In this document: piece by piece, positions 50,277-62,880 of the stretch
How the letters are laid out: the number at the start of each line of letters is the position of its first letter
How positions within the stretch are numbered: position 1 is the first letter of the stretch
Assembly (NCBI GenBank): GCA_022453515.1
Contig: JAJNNY010000009.1
Location: forward strand, 434,001 to 498,000
Length of the DNA stretch: 64,000 nucleotides
Reading direction: 5' to 3'
DNA from: Astrocystis sublimbata
Lineage: Eukaryota; Ascomycota; Sordariomycetes; Xylariales; Xylariaceae
Made by a program: the position numbers and the translations under genes
Notes under the pieces: model-generated
What the model was told of the DNA's origin: nothing
What the model saw: the letters and a program-made list of their open reading frames with translations, nothing else
Databases searched by the model: none

Positions 50277-51931
50277 ATGCTTCCGACCTCCAGCTTCCTC
50301 CCCCGGTCGAATGCTGCGACGCGACGGCGACGGAACTTGTTGGTGCGATTGGGTATAGCCACTGCAGTGATAGGGCTGTTTGGGCTCTTCGTCTGGCCCG
50401 GCAACTATTCTCTGGCGTCTATCTTCTCGCTCGGCCTGGCCGGGTCAGTGACCAAGGTCCTTATGGACACTGTTCGCTACTACGACCTCTCCAATGTCCA
50501 GGGAACCGCCCGTGGCTGGGAAAGAGAGGAGCGCATATTACTATGCGTCCCCTTGAGAGATGCCGAAGCACACATACCCATGATGTTTTCGCATCTTCGA
50601 AATCTTACCTATCCACACCACCTGATGGACCTTGCCTTCCTCGTATCCGATTCAAAAGACAGGACATTGGAGCTTCTCATTGAGATGCTGGAAGACCTTC
50701 AGGCCCATGAGGATCCGAAACAGCCGTATGGCGAGATCTCCATCATCGAGAAGGATTTTGGACAGAAAGTCAATCAGGACGTCGAGAGTCGTCATGGATT
50801 TGCCGCTCAAGCCAGCCGCCGGAAGCTCATGGCGCAAGCCCGGAACTGGCTACTCAGCGCCACTTTACGCCCGCACCATTCGTGGGTGTACTGGAGGGAC
50901 GTCGATGTCGAAACAGCACCCTTCACCATTGTTGAGGATCTTATGCGCCACAACAAGGACGTCATTGTCCCCAGTAAGCTCACTGAGTTCGCAATCCTCT
51001 CGCGATTGACGCTGACTTGATGAATAGACGTGTGGCGACCCCTTCCTGATTGGCTTGGTGGAGAACAACCGTATGATCTAAACTCTTGGCAAGAATCAGA
51101 TACTGCACTGGCTCTTGCCGACAGTCTTGATGAAGATGCTGTCATTGTGGAAGGTTACGCCGAGTATGCTACATGGCGTCCTCACTTGGCCTATCTGCGC
51201 GATCCGTACGGCGACCCAGATATGGAAATGGAGATTGACGGTGTCGGGGGTGTCAGTATTCTAGCCAAGGCACGCGTCTTCAGGTCGGGCGTACACTTTC
51301 CGGCTTTCAGTTTCGAGAAGCATGCGGAGACTGAAGGGTTCGGCAAGGTAGGATCTTCTTTTAACCAAGCTTTGAAATCTCGCCCGTCGCTAACGTACAA
51401 CTCGCAGATGGCCAAACGCATGGACTTTTCCGTGGTTGGTTTGCCTCATTATACGATCTGGCATTTGTACGAGCCGAGTGTCGATGATATCAAACATATG
51501 GAGGTACGTGTTTACACTTGGCCTTGAATGCTCACGAGCTAACGTAAGACCAGGAAATGGAGCAAGAACGGCTTGCCAAAGAGGCCGAAGGGCAGGAAAA
51601 GGCTGAAAAGGAGAAAAAGATCAAGGAACATTTCGACGACGCAAACAGTCAATGGGAAAAAGACAAATCTGATCTCCAAAACATCGCCAAGCAGGCCGCT
51701 GCGGAAAAAAGGACAGACGTCAAGAAGGACAGTAAGCAGGCTGCTGCGGAAAAGAAGACGGACGTCAAGAAGGACAGCAAGCTTGACACTGAGGATGATT
51801 TGTTACCAGTCGACTCTGACGAGGACGACGATGAGGACGAAGCTGAGAGATCCAGGGATGAGCGCGCTGAGAAGGGTGCCAAGGCTGGAAATGCGAAGAA
51901 AAAGAGCAATTTGGCCAAGAAAGAGTCGTAG
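50277..51931 (+). CDS. ANP1: ANP1/MNN9/VAN1-family Golgi mannosyltransferase
   Basis: A type II Golgi membrane glycosyltransferase of the Anp1/Mnn9/Van1 family, subunits of mannan polymerase that extend the alpha-1,6 backbone of N-glycans. Exons are 50277-50973, 51028-51347, 51408-51503 and 51554-51931, in phase, giving 496 aa. A short basic cytosolic tail (ATRRRRN) precedes one membrane anchor (about 24-42). The catalytic domain starts at RILLCVPLRDAEAHIPMMF, with the DxD motif in WRDVDVE near 218 and GVGGVSILAKARVFRSGVHF further on, then MDFSVVGLPHYTIWHLYEPS. The C-terminus after about 370 is a long charged Lys/Glu/Asp-rich extension containing two tandem copies of a 15-residue unit (QAAAEKRTDVKKDSK and QAAAEKKTDVKKDSK), which resembles the longer tail of Anp1 rather than Mnn9. 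Start MLPTSS gives the right anchor position. Confidence 0.92.
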
Positions 51932-52810
51932 TTGTATACGCTCGATTTAGTGTGTGACATAGAAGCCAAGGCTTCGAGGTCGTCTGTATAACAAGCGGAC
52001 TTTCAGGACGGTACCTAACCATAGGCCATGGCGTTTAGCGCTGTTATCTCTAGGCACGATTATGAAGCATTGCATTTTCTCCTGTTCCATTGTATAGCCA
52101 TACCTCCACTAACATGGGCTGCTTGAAGTGGAAATGTCCCGTTCAGGGGAGTAGAACCGTAGGTATGGCGCCATCCAGCTCTCAAAGTACCTCCCTAGGG
52201 GTATTGTTCTTGCAATGAAATGCTGACTACCTAAACCACCTGCACATCTCATCATTATAATTCGTATAAACATCCCATCTGGAGCTTCTAGTTTGAATCC
52301 TGGGGCCCCTTTCATTGAGCTCCGATCTATTAGGTTGCCCCTGCCCCTGTCATGAGTCTTGTCAGTAGCCCGCCCCACTACGGATGTAGCTGCGCACCAA
52401 GAAATGGCATAGAGGTACACATAGGGGCTTGCTGACATAATGTCGGGCAACTAAACACAGTTTAAGGTGTTTACCTGGTGTTTAGGTCGGTTGAGGTGCC
52501 GGTGCTAGCCTGTTAGGTACCTGCGTACTTACTGTACAATTGTCCTGAGCCATACTTACATCAACCATGCGACACGACATCGCTACATCACGACACACAC
52601 CCATAGCATTACTTTGAACTGGCATAGTAGCCACATCAGCGACGAGTCCACCCGCGTTCACTCGCACCATCACATCCACTCCATCGCGTGACCAGAGCCC
52701 CCGAATCGACCCAACACGCCGAATTCCGTGTCCTCGACAGACCAGCCTCGGTCTATCTGGTCCGAGGCTACTTACTCAAGCACTTAGCAGCGATCGCCGC
52801 GACGGCGAGA
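51932..52810. other. intergenic between ANP1 and the Arf GEF gene
   Basis: No gene. The right part, rich in CACGACA/CATCAC, is a likely GEF gene leader and promoter; the reading frame stays open upstream to about 52688 without an ATG. Confidence 0.55.
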
Positions 52811-55800
52811 ATGAGTCAAGATGCGCAGAGCGATGCCACCATGGAACCAGTACTCGCAGCAGCTCGGACAAGCTCCGACGCGCCCCCGCGTACAAGCACT
52901 TTCGGCCGTCCCATCGTGAGCGCCAACGCCAACGCCAGCGCCCATGCTCGCTCGTCCAACACCCAGTACAGGAGCCGACCCGTGTCCGTCGCCGTCGATC
53001 CCGTCTCCTTGGTTGTGTCGGAATGCATATCCGTCACGTCGGCAATGCGTAAGCACGCCCGCTGGGCCGGCTCTTCTGTGTCCTCCATCCTGGGCGGCAA
53101 CCCAAACCCCGTCCAGCTTGGTCCGCCGAGTCCGCTTCTGCGCCCTGGCAGCAAAGGTTCTGCGGCAAGCGCGAGCATGGACGGTGCCCAGGACTTCGGG
53201 CTCACGAATCGGTGGGGGCTGCGAGGGAAGAAGGGCAAGAGCATGCAAGACAACCCGCTCATGGCAGGTTTCGGTCGCCTGCGTCATGACCTGTCGAGCT
53301 GCAAAGGTAGAGCAATCCCGCCCCATTCAAGCTTATCCAATGCCAGTAGCCGCTAACACAAGGCAAGACATACACGACTTCGACGCCCCGGCGCTTCTGA
53401 ACCCCTTCCTCCAAGTCATACAAGCCTCGTCGACGTCCGCTCCCATCACGATCCTTGCGCTGAAGGCCATACGGAAGTTCCTCTCCTACGGCTTCATCAG
53501 CCCAGATTCGCCACGCTTCCCCCTCGCCATGCAGTCACTATCGACCGCGATCACCCACTGCCGATTCGAAGCGAGCGACTCGGCACAGGACGAAGTTGTC
53601 TTGCTCATGATTCTGCACCTCATGGAGGATATGCTGTCTGGTCCTGGGGGTGCGCTGCTCAGCGACGAGAGTGTTTGTGAGATGATGGAGACCGGCTTAA
53701 CCATGTGTTGCCAGTCCCGATTGTCGGAGCTCTTACGAAGAACGGCCGAGGCTGCTATGGTCAGAATGTGCCAAATCATCTTCGAACATCTTAAGCATCT
53801 CGAAGTCCAAGCTGGGGACGACCTGGATGCGCTAGATGACGAGGCTAATGGAGAAACGGAAGCGCTGAGAATGGTTCCGTCCACTAATGGTAATGCCGTA
53901 ATAGCATCCTCTGATGCGCCGCCGAGCGAAGAACGGTCATCTTCGAGCATCGAGGTCGCGAACAACGATGCAGAGCTAAACTCGGCACCCGCGATTTCGG
54001 ATGCGCCAGACGCCCTCGATATCAAACCATATTCTCTACCGTCGATGAAAGAACTGTTCAGGGTTCTGGTTGATCTCTTAGATCCCCACGACAGGCAGCA
54101 AGGAGACACCATGAGGGTGATGGCTTTGCGTATAATCCATGTCGCACTTGAAGTTGCGGGACCATCCATCGCACGGCACCCGGCTTTAGCCGTGGTGGCC
54201 GAAGATCGGTTGTGCCGGCACCTGTTCCAGCTCGTCCGATCAGACAACATGGCCATATTACAAGAATCCCTTATTGTTGCGGGTACTTTGTTGGAAACTT
54301 GTCGAGGCGTTCTGAAGCTGCAGCAGGAGCTGTTCCTATCCTACCTAGTCGCCTGCTTACACCCACCAGTTGAGATTCCGTGGGAGGCAAATATTGACCC
54401 TTCGCTTTATGATGGTATACCACAGCGCCCGTCTGGCGCTAAACCACCCGCATCGCAAGCAGGCAGCGGAAGAGCAACACCTGTGCCGGTTAAGGATCGG
54501 CAGAAGCTGGGTATGGAAGGTGGTGCACGCAAGCCCGATGCCCGCCAAGCCATGGTCGAGAGCGTAAGTGCTCTTGCTCGCATGCCATCTTTCCTGGTCG
54601 AGCTTTTCGTCAACTATGACTGCGACGCCAATCGGGTCAACTTGTGTGAGGACATGATTGGTTTGCTGTCGCGGAGTGCCCTACCAGACTCAGCAACATG
54701 GAGCACCACAAGCGTTCCACCACTATGCCTCGATGCGCTCCTCGGTTTTGTTCAGTGCGTAGCAGACCGCCTGGATGATGAACCACGAACAGAGGGTCTC
54801 CCTGATCGAGCAATGCTCAAGGAGCACAGGCGTCGCAAAAATGTGATTGTGAAGGGCGCAACTAAATTCAATGAAAAGCCCAAGGAGGGTCTTGCTTATC
54901 TCAAGGAAGCGGGCATCATCGACAACAATGCCGTGTCGGTTGCCAAATTCCTCAGGCAAACCTCGCGTGTTTCTAAAGCGGTCCTGGGCGATTTTCTATC
55001 CAAGAAAGGTAACGATGATTACCTGGAGGCCTTCCTAGACATGTTTGACTTCTCTGAGAAGCGTGTTGACGAGGCATTACGTCTGCTATTGGAGAGTTTC
55101 CGTCTTCCTGGGGAGTCACCGCTTATTGAGCGAATTATAACAACCTTCGCGAAGAAGTACCATACCCTCTCCGAAGATGTCGCAAACCAAGATGCCGTGT
55201 TTGTTCTCACGTACGCCATTATCATGCTGAATGTGGACCAACACAGCCCGAAAATCAAGAAGCGCATGGAGTTGGTCGATTTTCGTCGCCAGATGAGAGG
55301 TGTGAATGATGGGAAAGACTTCAACCCTGAGTTTCTCGAGGCGACTTTCGAAGCGATCAGGACGAACGAAATCATCCTTCCAGACGAACATGACAATCAG
55401 CACGCATTCGACTATGCCTGGCGAGAACTTCTACTTAAGACCGAGTCTGCAGGACCTCTCGTCCACTGTAACACGAACATATTCGATGCTGATATGTTCG
55501 CTGCAACCTGGAAACCCATCGTCTCTACGCTTTCGTATGTCTTCATGTCAGCCACAGATGATGCCGTGTTCTCTAGAGTGGTAACAGGCTTCGACCAATG
55601 CGCCCAGATCGCGGCGAAGCATGGAATCACCGAGGCATTAGATCATATTATCCAGAATCTGAGCTACATGACTACTCTCGATAACGAAGACCTTTCCAAC
55701 ACGATACTCAATACTGAGGTTAAGGTCTCTGATGATAGCGACAGCGTCATGGTCAGTGAACTCGCCGTTAAGCTCGGCAGAGATTTCAAGGCCCAGCTGG

Positions 55801-58004
55801 CTACTCTAGTCCTGTTCCGCGTAGTGAAAGGAAGCGAGCACATGATTAAAGACGGCTGGGAACATGTAAGCCATCGCATTGCCCGTTCTGTTCTAACGCT
55901 GACTCGGTACAGATCGTAAGGATATGGCTGAAGCTGTTCGTGAACTCGCTGATTCCTTCATTCAACAACAAAAGTCATACACATCTGAAACTGCCCAAGA
56001 TCCCTCTGCACCAGACTTCCCAGGTTATAGATCGCGCAGCAAAGACTGCGGAGACTGGCTTGTTTTCTGCCTTGTCATCGTACATATCGAGCTACGCAGC
56101 TGATGACCCGCCCGAACCCTCGGCTGAGGAAGTAGAGAGTTCTCTCAGCACAGCTGATTGCATTAAAGCCTGCCATCTGCAAGACATTTTCGCCAATATT
56201 CCGTAAGCCATCTCTGTCTTCAATGAAGTGACGACAAGCTCACCAGATTAGGAATCTACCTGTCTCTGCTCTTTCACGATTGATGGAGGCACTTTTGGAC
56301 CAACTTCCCGATGACGAAAGTTCGAATGTGCCCGTGATAACTGTCAAGGCTGAGAGCGTACCATCGTCCCCTGCAAGCGTGGGTACTAAGGCGGTCCAAA
56401 CAAAGCCTACCTATGATCCCGCCGTGGTATACCTGCTAGAGTTTTGTACGGTCTTGGCTCTCAAGACCCCTGAGACGATAGAATCCCTAGGTAAACCCGT
56501 CGCAGAGGCTCTTCAAGCTATTCTCCGCAACTCCAACCGTTACCACTCTGCTCTCGTATCTCGAACTGCCTACTACCAACTCAACATTCTGAAGGCAACC
56601 TATGTAAGTCCCTTTGAATCCACTACAGATCTTGAAGCTGACTAGTCAGGAACACGATTATGTTCGTGCCCCCGTGCTGTTGCATACTATTTCCAGCTTC
56701 CCCCGAGAGATGCTGGCGAAGACGTCGCAGCTCGTTTTGCAAGGTCTCAAACTGTGCATCGAGCAACCAGGGCCACTCCGTAGTGAAATCATGACTTCAC
56801 CCGATTTCTGGTTAATCCTGCGGACCCTAGCAGGCAACTCCCACTCCTCACCGACGGTCTTCGACATTCTGGAAGGGGGCGTTTCTGGCTCGCCATCAGC
56901 TATCATTGCAGACAACTATGAGGCTGCTATCTTGCTATTGAATGAATATGCCACTGCAGCACAGGTCGGGGCAGCCGATGAACAGAAAGGCGAGAGGCGT
57001 CAGAGAAACGCTCGACCTCCCAAGAAGGAGACTTCCAGGTGCGTATTATGCCAATACCGCGGTATGCATATGTTTGCTGACCATGGATAGTGAAAATACC
57101 GTTGTCTCGCGTGGCGTGAAAGCCGTCAACCTCATATCGAGCATGACAGCTCGGGTACCTCACCTGATGAAGCAATCGCATCTTGAGGACAGCGAAGGTA
57201 TCGTAAACCGTATCATACGTTTCCAGGCTCTGTCAAAACTAACTTATCTGCAGCCTGGTCCGCCTATTGGCTTCCCATTTTCCAGGCGCTTACCGCGCAA
57301 TGCACCAACCCTTGCAGGGAAGTGCGTCAGCTAGCTTTCTCATCGCTGCAAAGGTCGCTTCTATCACCAGAACTCACGTGCAGTGATCACAAAGAATGGA
57401 CGGCCATTTTTGGGGAGGTCCTATTTCCATTGATCCTCAAGTTGCTAAAGCCCGAGGTGTATTCGTCAGATCGTGACGGCATGAGTGAGACTAGGGTGCA
57501 AGCAGCCTCCCTTCTTTGCAAAACATTCCTACAGTATCTTGTGCTCCTATCCAAATGGGACGGCATGTTGGATCTTTGGCTGCAGATCATCGACATCATG
57601 GACAGGCTCATGAATAGCGGACAAGGGGACAGTCTGGTAAGTTTGTATTGTATACCTCTCCGTCTTTCTCGATTACTTACCGGTTACCACAGGAGGAAGC
57701 TGTGCCCGAAAATCTGAAGAATGTGCTTCTCTTCATGTCGAGCAGCGGATATCTCGTGCCGCCGAGCAAGGATCCGGAGCAAGAGACCCTATGGGTCGAG
57801 ACCTGGAAGCGTATCGACCGATTCCTTCCCGACCTGCGGAGAGATCTATTGCTAGAAGACGAGGGAACACCAGTCGAGGATGCGACGACTGAGAAAGCAG
57901 CAGTCGAGCCACAGCCAGAGGCTGAGAATGAACCATCCGAGCAGACATCGTCGGATGAAGAAGAGAAGGCGGAAGAGGCTCCGAGCAAAGAGGAGCAAGC
58001 ATAA
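52811..58004 (+). CDS. GEA2: Sec7-domain Arf guanine nucleotide exchange factor (Gea1/2-GBF1 type)
   Basis: A large Arf GEF that activates Arf at the early Golgi for COPI traffic. Exons are 52811-53306, 53368-55865, 55913-56202, 56252-56603, 56650-57038, 57091-57197, 57254-57636 and 57693-58004, all in phase, giving 1608 aa. The N-terminal DCB/HUS part has RPVSVAVDPVSLVVSECISV, PITILALKAIRKFLSYGF and FQLVRSDNMAILQESL. The Sec7 domain spans about 664-840, with the catalytic glutamate in FRLPGESP near 747 and FVLTYAIIMLNVDQHSP. HDS-type helical repeats follow (EHDNQHAFDYAWRELLLKTE, REVRQLAFSSLQRSLLSP). The last 60 residues are acidic. Two in-frame starts are possible: 52811 (MSQDAQ) and 52841 (MEPVLA), the latter in a near-perfect GCCACCATGG context. 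Paralogue naming against yeast GEA1/GEA2 is approximate. Confidence 0.93.
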
Positions 58005-58695
58005 GGCTTCATTCGGCATAACGTGTGGAAGATGGGTTTCGAACCATGAATCGTAATATCCGGAATTTGCCAAGGGCTCGGCCAGAGACCTTGGAACTAA
58101 AACTATCATATCATCAGGTTGTATATTAGACAGAAAAAGGAGCAGCGTCGTTTTTGTGTGAATAATCGAGTCGAACACGTCCTTCAATGGACAAATATTA
58201 TATTGCTGATAAATACTGTTTCGTAGGTAGCTATGCAGGCGACTGGTAGTGAGAGTTTGTCTACATGAGACCTTACGGGAACGCTTGCCTCGAAATTGGA
58301 CTCAAGCTTAGTGATCTGATGCCATGCCAACCTGATCGTGGTTAGAGTTTGTAATCCAAGTACCTACTCACTTGGGGGAAACGCTCTGACACTGGGAGGT
58401 GGTAGTTTTCTCTCGGGTTGTAAGTGCCAAATGCCACATACAGTGCATAATACAGTACATTATCTATGTAGATGAAAACGCACTGTCCCCGCTAAGAAAT
58501 GCCATTTACTTGCGCGCATACTCGGAAGCTCTCCAAGCTTACCTCTTACCTCACAACGGTTGTCTTCAACTTGATTTCTAAACACAACACAAAATCTCCC
58601 TTGGACCACAACCTTCTCAGTCGCAACAGAAGAATTTGCAGAAAGAAGGCAAAATTGCATTCAAGAAATACTGTCAAGAGACAGCAATAGCAAAC
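58005..58695. other. intergenic between Arf GEF and snRNP genes
   Basis: No gene. The right half (58540-58695), rich in CAACA/AAACA, looks like the 5' leader of the snRNP gene. Confidence 0.6.
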
Positions 58696-59697
58696 ATGGC
58701 TTCCAGCCCACCCATCGCCACGTATGTGTCATTGCACTCCGACACATACCGTCCGCTTTGTCGTGTCATTTCTTGCCAATATCCATCGTCTCTGGTTCAT
58801 ACCAAACCAAAGCAAACGTAAAACCAACCCGTGAGTGTTCAAGCCAAGCTAACGACGGACAATGCGTCTTGCCTTTGCAACAGTGTATACGTGCGCAACC
58901 TCGAGGAGCGCGTCAAACCCGAGGCCCTGAAGGAGGCGCTGATGGCCGTCTTCTCCGACTACGGCGAGATCATCGACATCGTGGCCAAGACCAACCTCAA
59001 GGCGAAAGGGCAGGCCTTCATCGTCTTCGAGAGCCCCGAGTCGGCGCTGCAGGCCATCGAGGAGGTGCAGGGCTTCGACCTGTTCGACAAGCCGATGCAG
59101 CTCGCGCTCGCGAAGACGAGGAGCGACGCGACCGTCTCGGCGACGGGGAACAAGGAGGAATTCGAGCTGCACCAGCGGAGACGGTTGGCGGAGAAGGGTA
59201 CGTTGTGCTGGATCTTTCGGTTGTGTTGTAGCCTGTCGAATCGCATGAGCACTGGCTAATCTAATCTACCTTTCACCACAACAGACAAGCGCAAAGCCGC
59301 CGAGGCCGCCGAAGAACAGAAGCGTCTCAAGCGCCCCGGCGCTGTTGCACCTGCCGCCGAGGCTCGACCATCCAAAACGGCACGCGGTGCTGCCACAGGC
59401 CTCAAAGCCACTGGCGGCGCCGCTGGTGCCAACACCGTCGTGCCAGACGAGTACCTACCCCCGAACAAGATTCTGTTTGTGCAGAACCTGCCCGACGACT
59501 ACGACATCGAGGCGCTCACCGGTATCTTCGGACGTTTCGAGGGCTTTAGGGAAGTCCGTCTCGTGCCGGGCCGCAAGGGTATCGCGTTCATCGAATACGA
59601 GGCCGAAGCGGGCGCCATCACCGCCAAGGAGAACACGGCGGGCATGGCGGTGGGAGACGGGAACAAGTTTATCAAGGTTACGTACCAGAGGCAGTAG
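58696..59697 (+). CDS. MSL1: U1A/U2B''-type snRNP protein
   Basis: A small nuclear ribonucleoprotein of the U1A/U2B'' family that binds a U2 (or U1) snRNA stem-loop in the spliceosome. Exons are 58696-58721, 58884-59197 and 59285-59697, giving 250 aa. RRM1 starts right after the first intron, with RNP2 VYVRNLEE and RNP1 KGQAFIVF, then FDKPMQLALAKTRSD. The linker is Ala/Lys/Arg-rich (DKRKAAEAAEEQKRLKRP). RRM2 has ILFVQNLP and KGIAFIEY and ends ITAKENTAGM through KVTYQRQ, the usual C-terminus of the family. The short first exon (MASSPPIA) is followed by a 162-nt intron. Fungi generally have one such gene serving as U2B''; assignment to U1 versus U2 cannot be made from sequence alone. Confidence 0.93.
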
Positions 59698-61080
59698 TGG
59701 GATCTTGTTATATCGGTACACTGGCGTACTAGAAAGCTGCCCAGTGCCTGTGGACGGCGGGTCTCTATCGTGGAACGTACTTGTACATGTATCAATGAAT
59801 ATTCCCAAGTTCCAGTTTCACAAGCCTTGAAAGTTGCTGTTGCAAGTCCATGAGGGAGCAGGACGCATAGGAGGAATAAGCAAGGCGCGCTCAATTTCCA
59901 GCTTCTACTCAACCTACACTTGAATTTCGTCCTCGATATCCTTGTCCTTGATATTGTTTGTTCTTGGTACATCGACTGCTCGTCCCTTTATATATGTACG
60001 TAGCTCATAGGGAAGAGGCTCGAGTATATGTAGGTAGGATACAAGCCGAAAAACACGAGGTATCAATCACCTGATTGTTGTTGAACTTTTGATGTTGCTC
60101 AAATCAAACCCGAAATGGTTTTGAGCCAGCCCAGAGGCAATCATTTTGCAAGAGTTGTTAATGGTTTGTTGTTGATATAAACCTGCCTACTAGATACTAC
60201 TATAGATGCAGTCCCAGCCTTTATATATCTAGATCAGACCCTTATTTGCATTATCCATCTAGGCACGGTTGCCTAACACGGCCTTTGAAGACATGATATA
60301 GCGTGATCTCAACAGTAAGGGCAGTTTTAATCTTCCCTATCGGGGCTATACGGATCAAGGTCACAATATAGTAATTCTAAGCTAAAATATCCCTTGCTCT
60401 GATTGGTGCAGTGTAACATTCTCATTGTGTGTATAAGTCTAACTCTGGAACGGTAGTAATATGTGACATATACAACATCATATTGTGCTTTGCAAATCAT
60501 CTCCTTGAAACCTATCTGGGCTGAGCTCACCCGATCATCATTCTTGACTTCTAACGATCCCGCCACCTTTGGATTGAAAAGAGAACTAGTACTTGTAACG
60601 CAAAACTGGGCTTGCCGCAATCCTCTCCCTCCGCAGATAGAAACCAGCTACGTTATAATACTTAGATGATGGCATGCGTGCTGAAGCTTTAGAATCTAGC
60701 CTGCTCACCAGCGCTAACCGCCACAAGAACTGTTTCTTTCGGTGCCTTGTATATATATAGTCAACACAAAAGTCAACAGCCAAGCGAAACTCGTAATGCT
60801 CAAGGTTGTATAAAACGGCCCCCTCGCGTGAACCAACTAGGTACATCTTATCCACTGTCTCTCGCCCCTACTACCAAGCTAGTCCGTTATAATTATAGAG
60901 CGACTTGCCAATACGCCTTCAAGTGAGTTAGAATGATTTTGTCTACAAGCAGAGAACGTAAAAAAAAAAAAGCTTCATCGGCCGTATCCATTATATATGT
61001 TATGCTGTATAAGTAAGTTCGCAAACGAATATGAGGAACGTTTAAGAATTAGATTCATAGCAATGCAAGAAGATTGGAAG
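59698..61080. other. intergenic upstream of tRNA-Gln
   Basis: No gene is supported; the stretch is AT-rich and contains the snRNP 3' UTR and an A12 run near 60960. Confidence 0.6.
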
Positions 61081-61152
61081 GGTTTCCTAGTGTAATGGTC
61101 ATCACATCGGATTCTGATTCCGGTAATCTGGGTTCGATTCCCAGGGAGACCT
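61081..61152 (+). tRNA. tRNA-Gln (anticodon CUG)
   Basis: The acceptor stem is GGTTTCC with GGAGACC and discriminator T at 61152. The D arm contains TAGTGTAATGG, the anticodon stem is TCGGA/TCCGG with loop TTCTGAT giving anticodon CTG, and the T arm is CTGGG TTCGATT CCCAG. Length is 72 nt with no intron. Confidence 0.95.
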
Positions 61153-61156
61153 TAGG

Positions 61157-61163
61157 TTTTTTT
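61157..61163 (+). terminator. Pol III terminator of tRNA-Gln
   Basis: A T7 run starts four bases after the tRNA 3' end. Confidence 0.8.
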
Positions 61164-61734
61164 GTTGCCCCTCCCTCCTTGGAGAACAACTTGACTGTTC
61201 CGATTGATATTTTTTTTAATCTTCCTATGTCTGAACTATTTCCACCACATAGCCAAGATGGCTGGTAATTTAGATGCTGCTGGTATGTTACTGTCCATGT
61301 CTGTGTTTATTAGGTCGATTTTGTGAAGCTGAAATGGGACACGAGCGAAAACGGTGCATGTCATTGTGTAATAAAAGAACTAAATAAGTTGTGTGAATGT
61401 CGACAAACCCTCAAGAGGAAGAAGACAATCATCACGATATCTTTAACGGGTTGCATGGTTGTTCACTTCATGGTGTTTATCTATTGTTTTGGCTGTCTCA
61501 ACTTGACGGGCATTCACATGATTGAGCCGATTATTGGGTTATGGGGCTTGCAATTGTGGTCGGATCATGCATCTTTCTTATAGCACCTCTGTTGCAGGCA
61601 AACTGCGTAAAAAAGAAAATAACTCAATCATAGCCATGATACGCCTGCTTCAATGAATTTAACTATACATGGTCGTAGGTAAGCCACCCTTTGACTTGAC
61701 AGTACACTGCGACACACCGAGACGTCTGACCCCC
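61164..61734. other. intergenic between tRNA-Gln and V-ATPase D 3' end
   Basis: No gene is seen; an 86-codon open frame at 61323-61583 (plus) has no recognisable feature. Confidence 0.55.
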
Positions 61735-62880
61735 TTAGAATATCACATCATCGTCCTCGCCCGTAGCCAATAGGTCGGCTGGTCCAGAATCGTCAGACGC
61801 TTTGCTGTTCTCCTGATTTGCTGCCTGGAGCTTCTTGGCTTTCATTTCGGCATCGGCTGCCGCCACGTCTCGCTGTTTCTTACCAGCCACCTTCTTCAAT
61901 CTGTAGAACTCTTCTCTGTCCAGCTCGTCAAGCTCGGAGTTGATGTCTATACGCAAGTCAGTAAAGGTATTAACACAAGCTTGCTTAGTAGACGTGCACT
62001 TGATTGTGTTCTCTGTTCTGGGTATAATAACATGCTCGCTGGGACAATATTAGCATGCGAATCTCAACGAAAATGCAGGAGTGGTATTACATCGCATTCA
62101 CTATTGTCCGAATTAGCTTAGATTCGCAATGCGCTGATAGAATGGGTGATACTAACCTCTCCGGTTGACGACTTTGATGACTTCGTCCAAGATGACAAAG
62201 GCAGTCTGGAGACTCGCTAGCTCAACGAGGGTCTCGACAGCGCGGGCATACGTCTCGCGACATCGCTGGACTTGCTGACCACCCTTGCCCAGACCTGTGA
62301 GGCCGAAGTCATTGTTGCCCTCTGTCAGGTAGCTCTCGAAGGCCGGCAGGAACACACCGGAGACGTTCTCCTGCTTCGTCCGTAGTCTGAAGCGCGCGGC
62401 CTTGGCGGACTCTTGCACCTGGTAACCGATGTCACCGCCGACGGCGTATGTGACCTCGGCGAGGGAGAAGGCGGCGATCTGCATGACGCGGCCCATCTTG
62501 CGCTTCGCTTCGTCGATTCGGCGCGTGATTTCTGGAGGAGAGAATGTTGGTCAATATTCCGTTCCGCTTGTACGTTGTGGGGTTTCGCATAGCGAATTAC
62601 CTCGGAAGCGCCTGTTGCAATGCGTCCGTTAGCTTATAGGTCACGTAGAAGAAGTAGGTCTACGAAGGGGGGCGGGCGTACTTGGTGAGGGCCTCACTCT
62701 TGCGCTTGAGCAAGCTGTGACCGGTCTCGGCGCCCTTCAGCTTAGACTTCATGATACCCAACGACTGTCTCGTCGGGAAGACGGCCTCCCGGTCCTGGCA
62801 GCAACAGCATTGGTTAGCTTGGACAGGCGTCTTGTTGGGAACACCAGCTCCCCATCGAAACGTACCCCAGCGCCCGACAT
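61735..62880 (-). CDS. VMA8: V-type H+-ATPase subunit D
   Basis: Subunit D forms the central rotor shaft of the V1 sector and couples ATP hydrolysis to proton pumping into the vacuole. Proposed exons on the minus strand are 62880-62866, 62794-62682, 62611-62601, 62531-62157, 62100-62091, 62038-61998 and 61946-61735, giving 258 aa. Three exons are tiny (15, 11 and 10 nt). The conserved protein is complete: VFPTRQSLGIMKSKLKGAET, KRFREITRRIDEAKRKMGRV, AEVTYAVGGDIGYQVQESAK, VNAIEHVIIPRTENTIKYIN and SELDELDREEFYRLKKV, with the typical acidic end DDDVIF. The last intron must start with GC (61997-61996) to yield the family sequence TIKYINSELD; a GT donor two bases earlier breaks the frame. This 51-nt intron has no stop and is a multiple of three. 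Confidence 0.94.

Noticed and set aside
50277..58004. Possible operon-like or functional cluster of ANP1 and the Arf GEF (both Golgi proteins)
   Set aside because: They share strand and compartment, but are separated by about 0.9 kb with their own promoters; proximity alone is not evidence of co-regulation.
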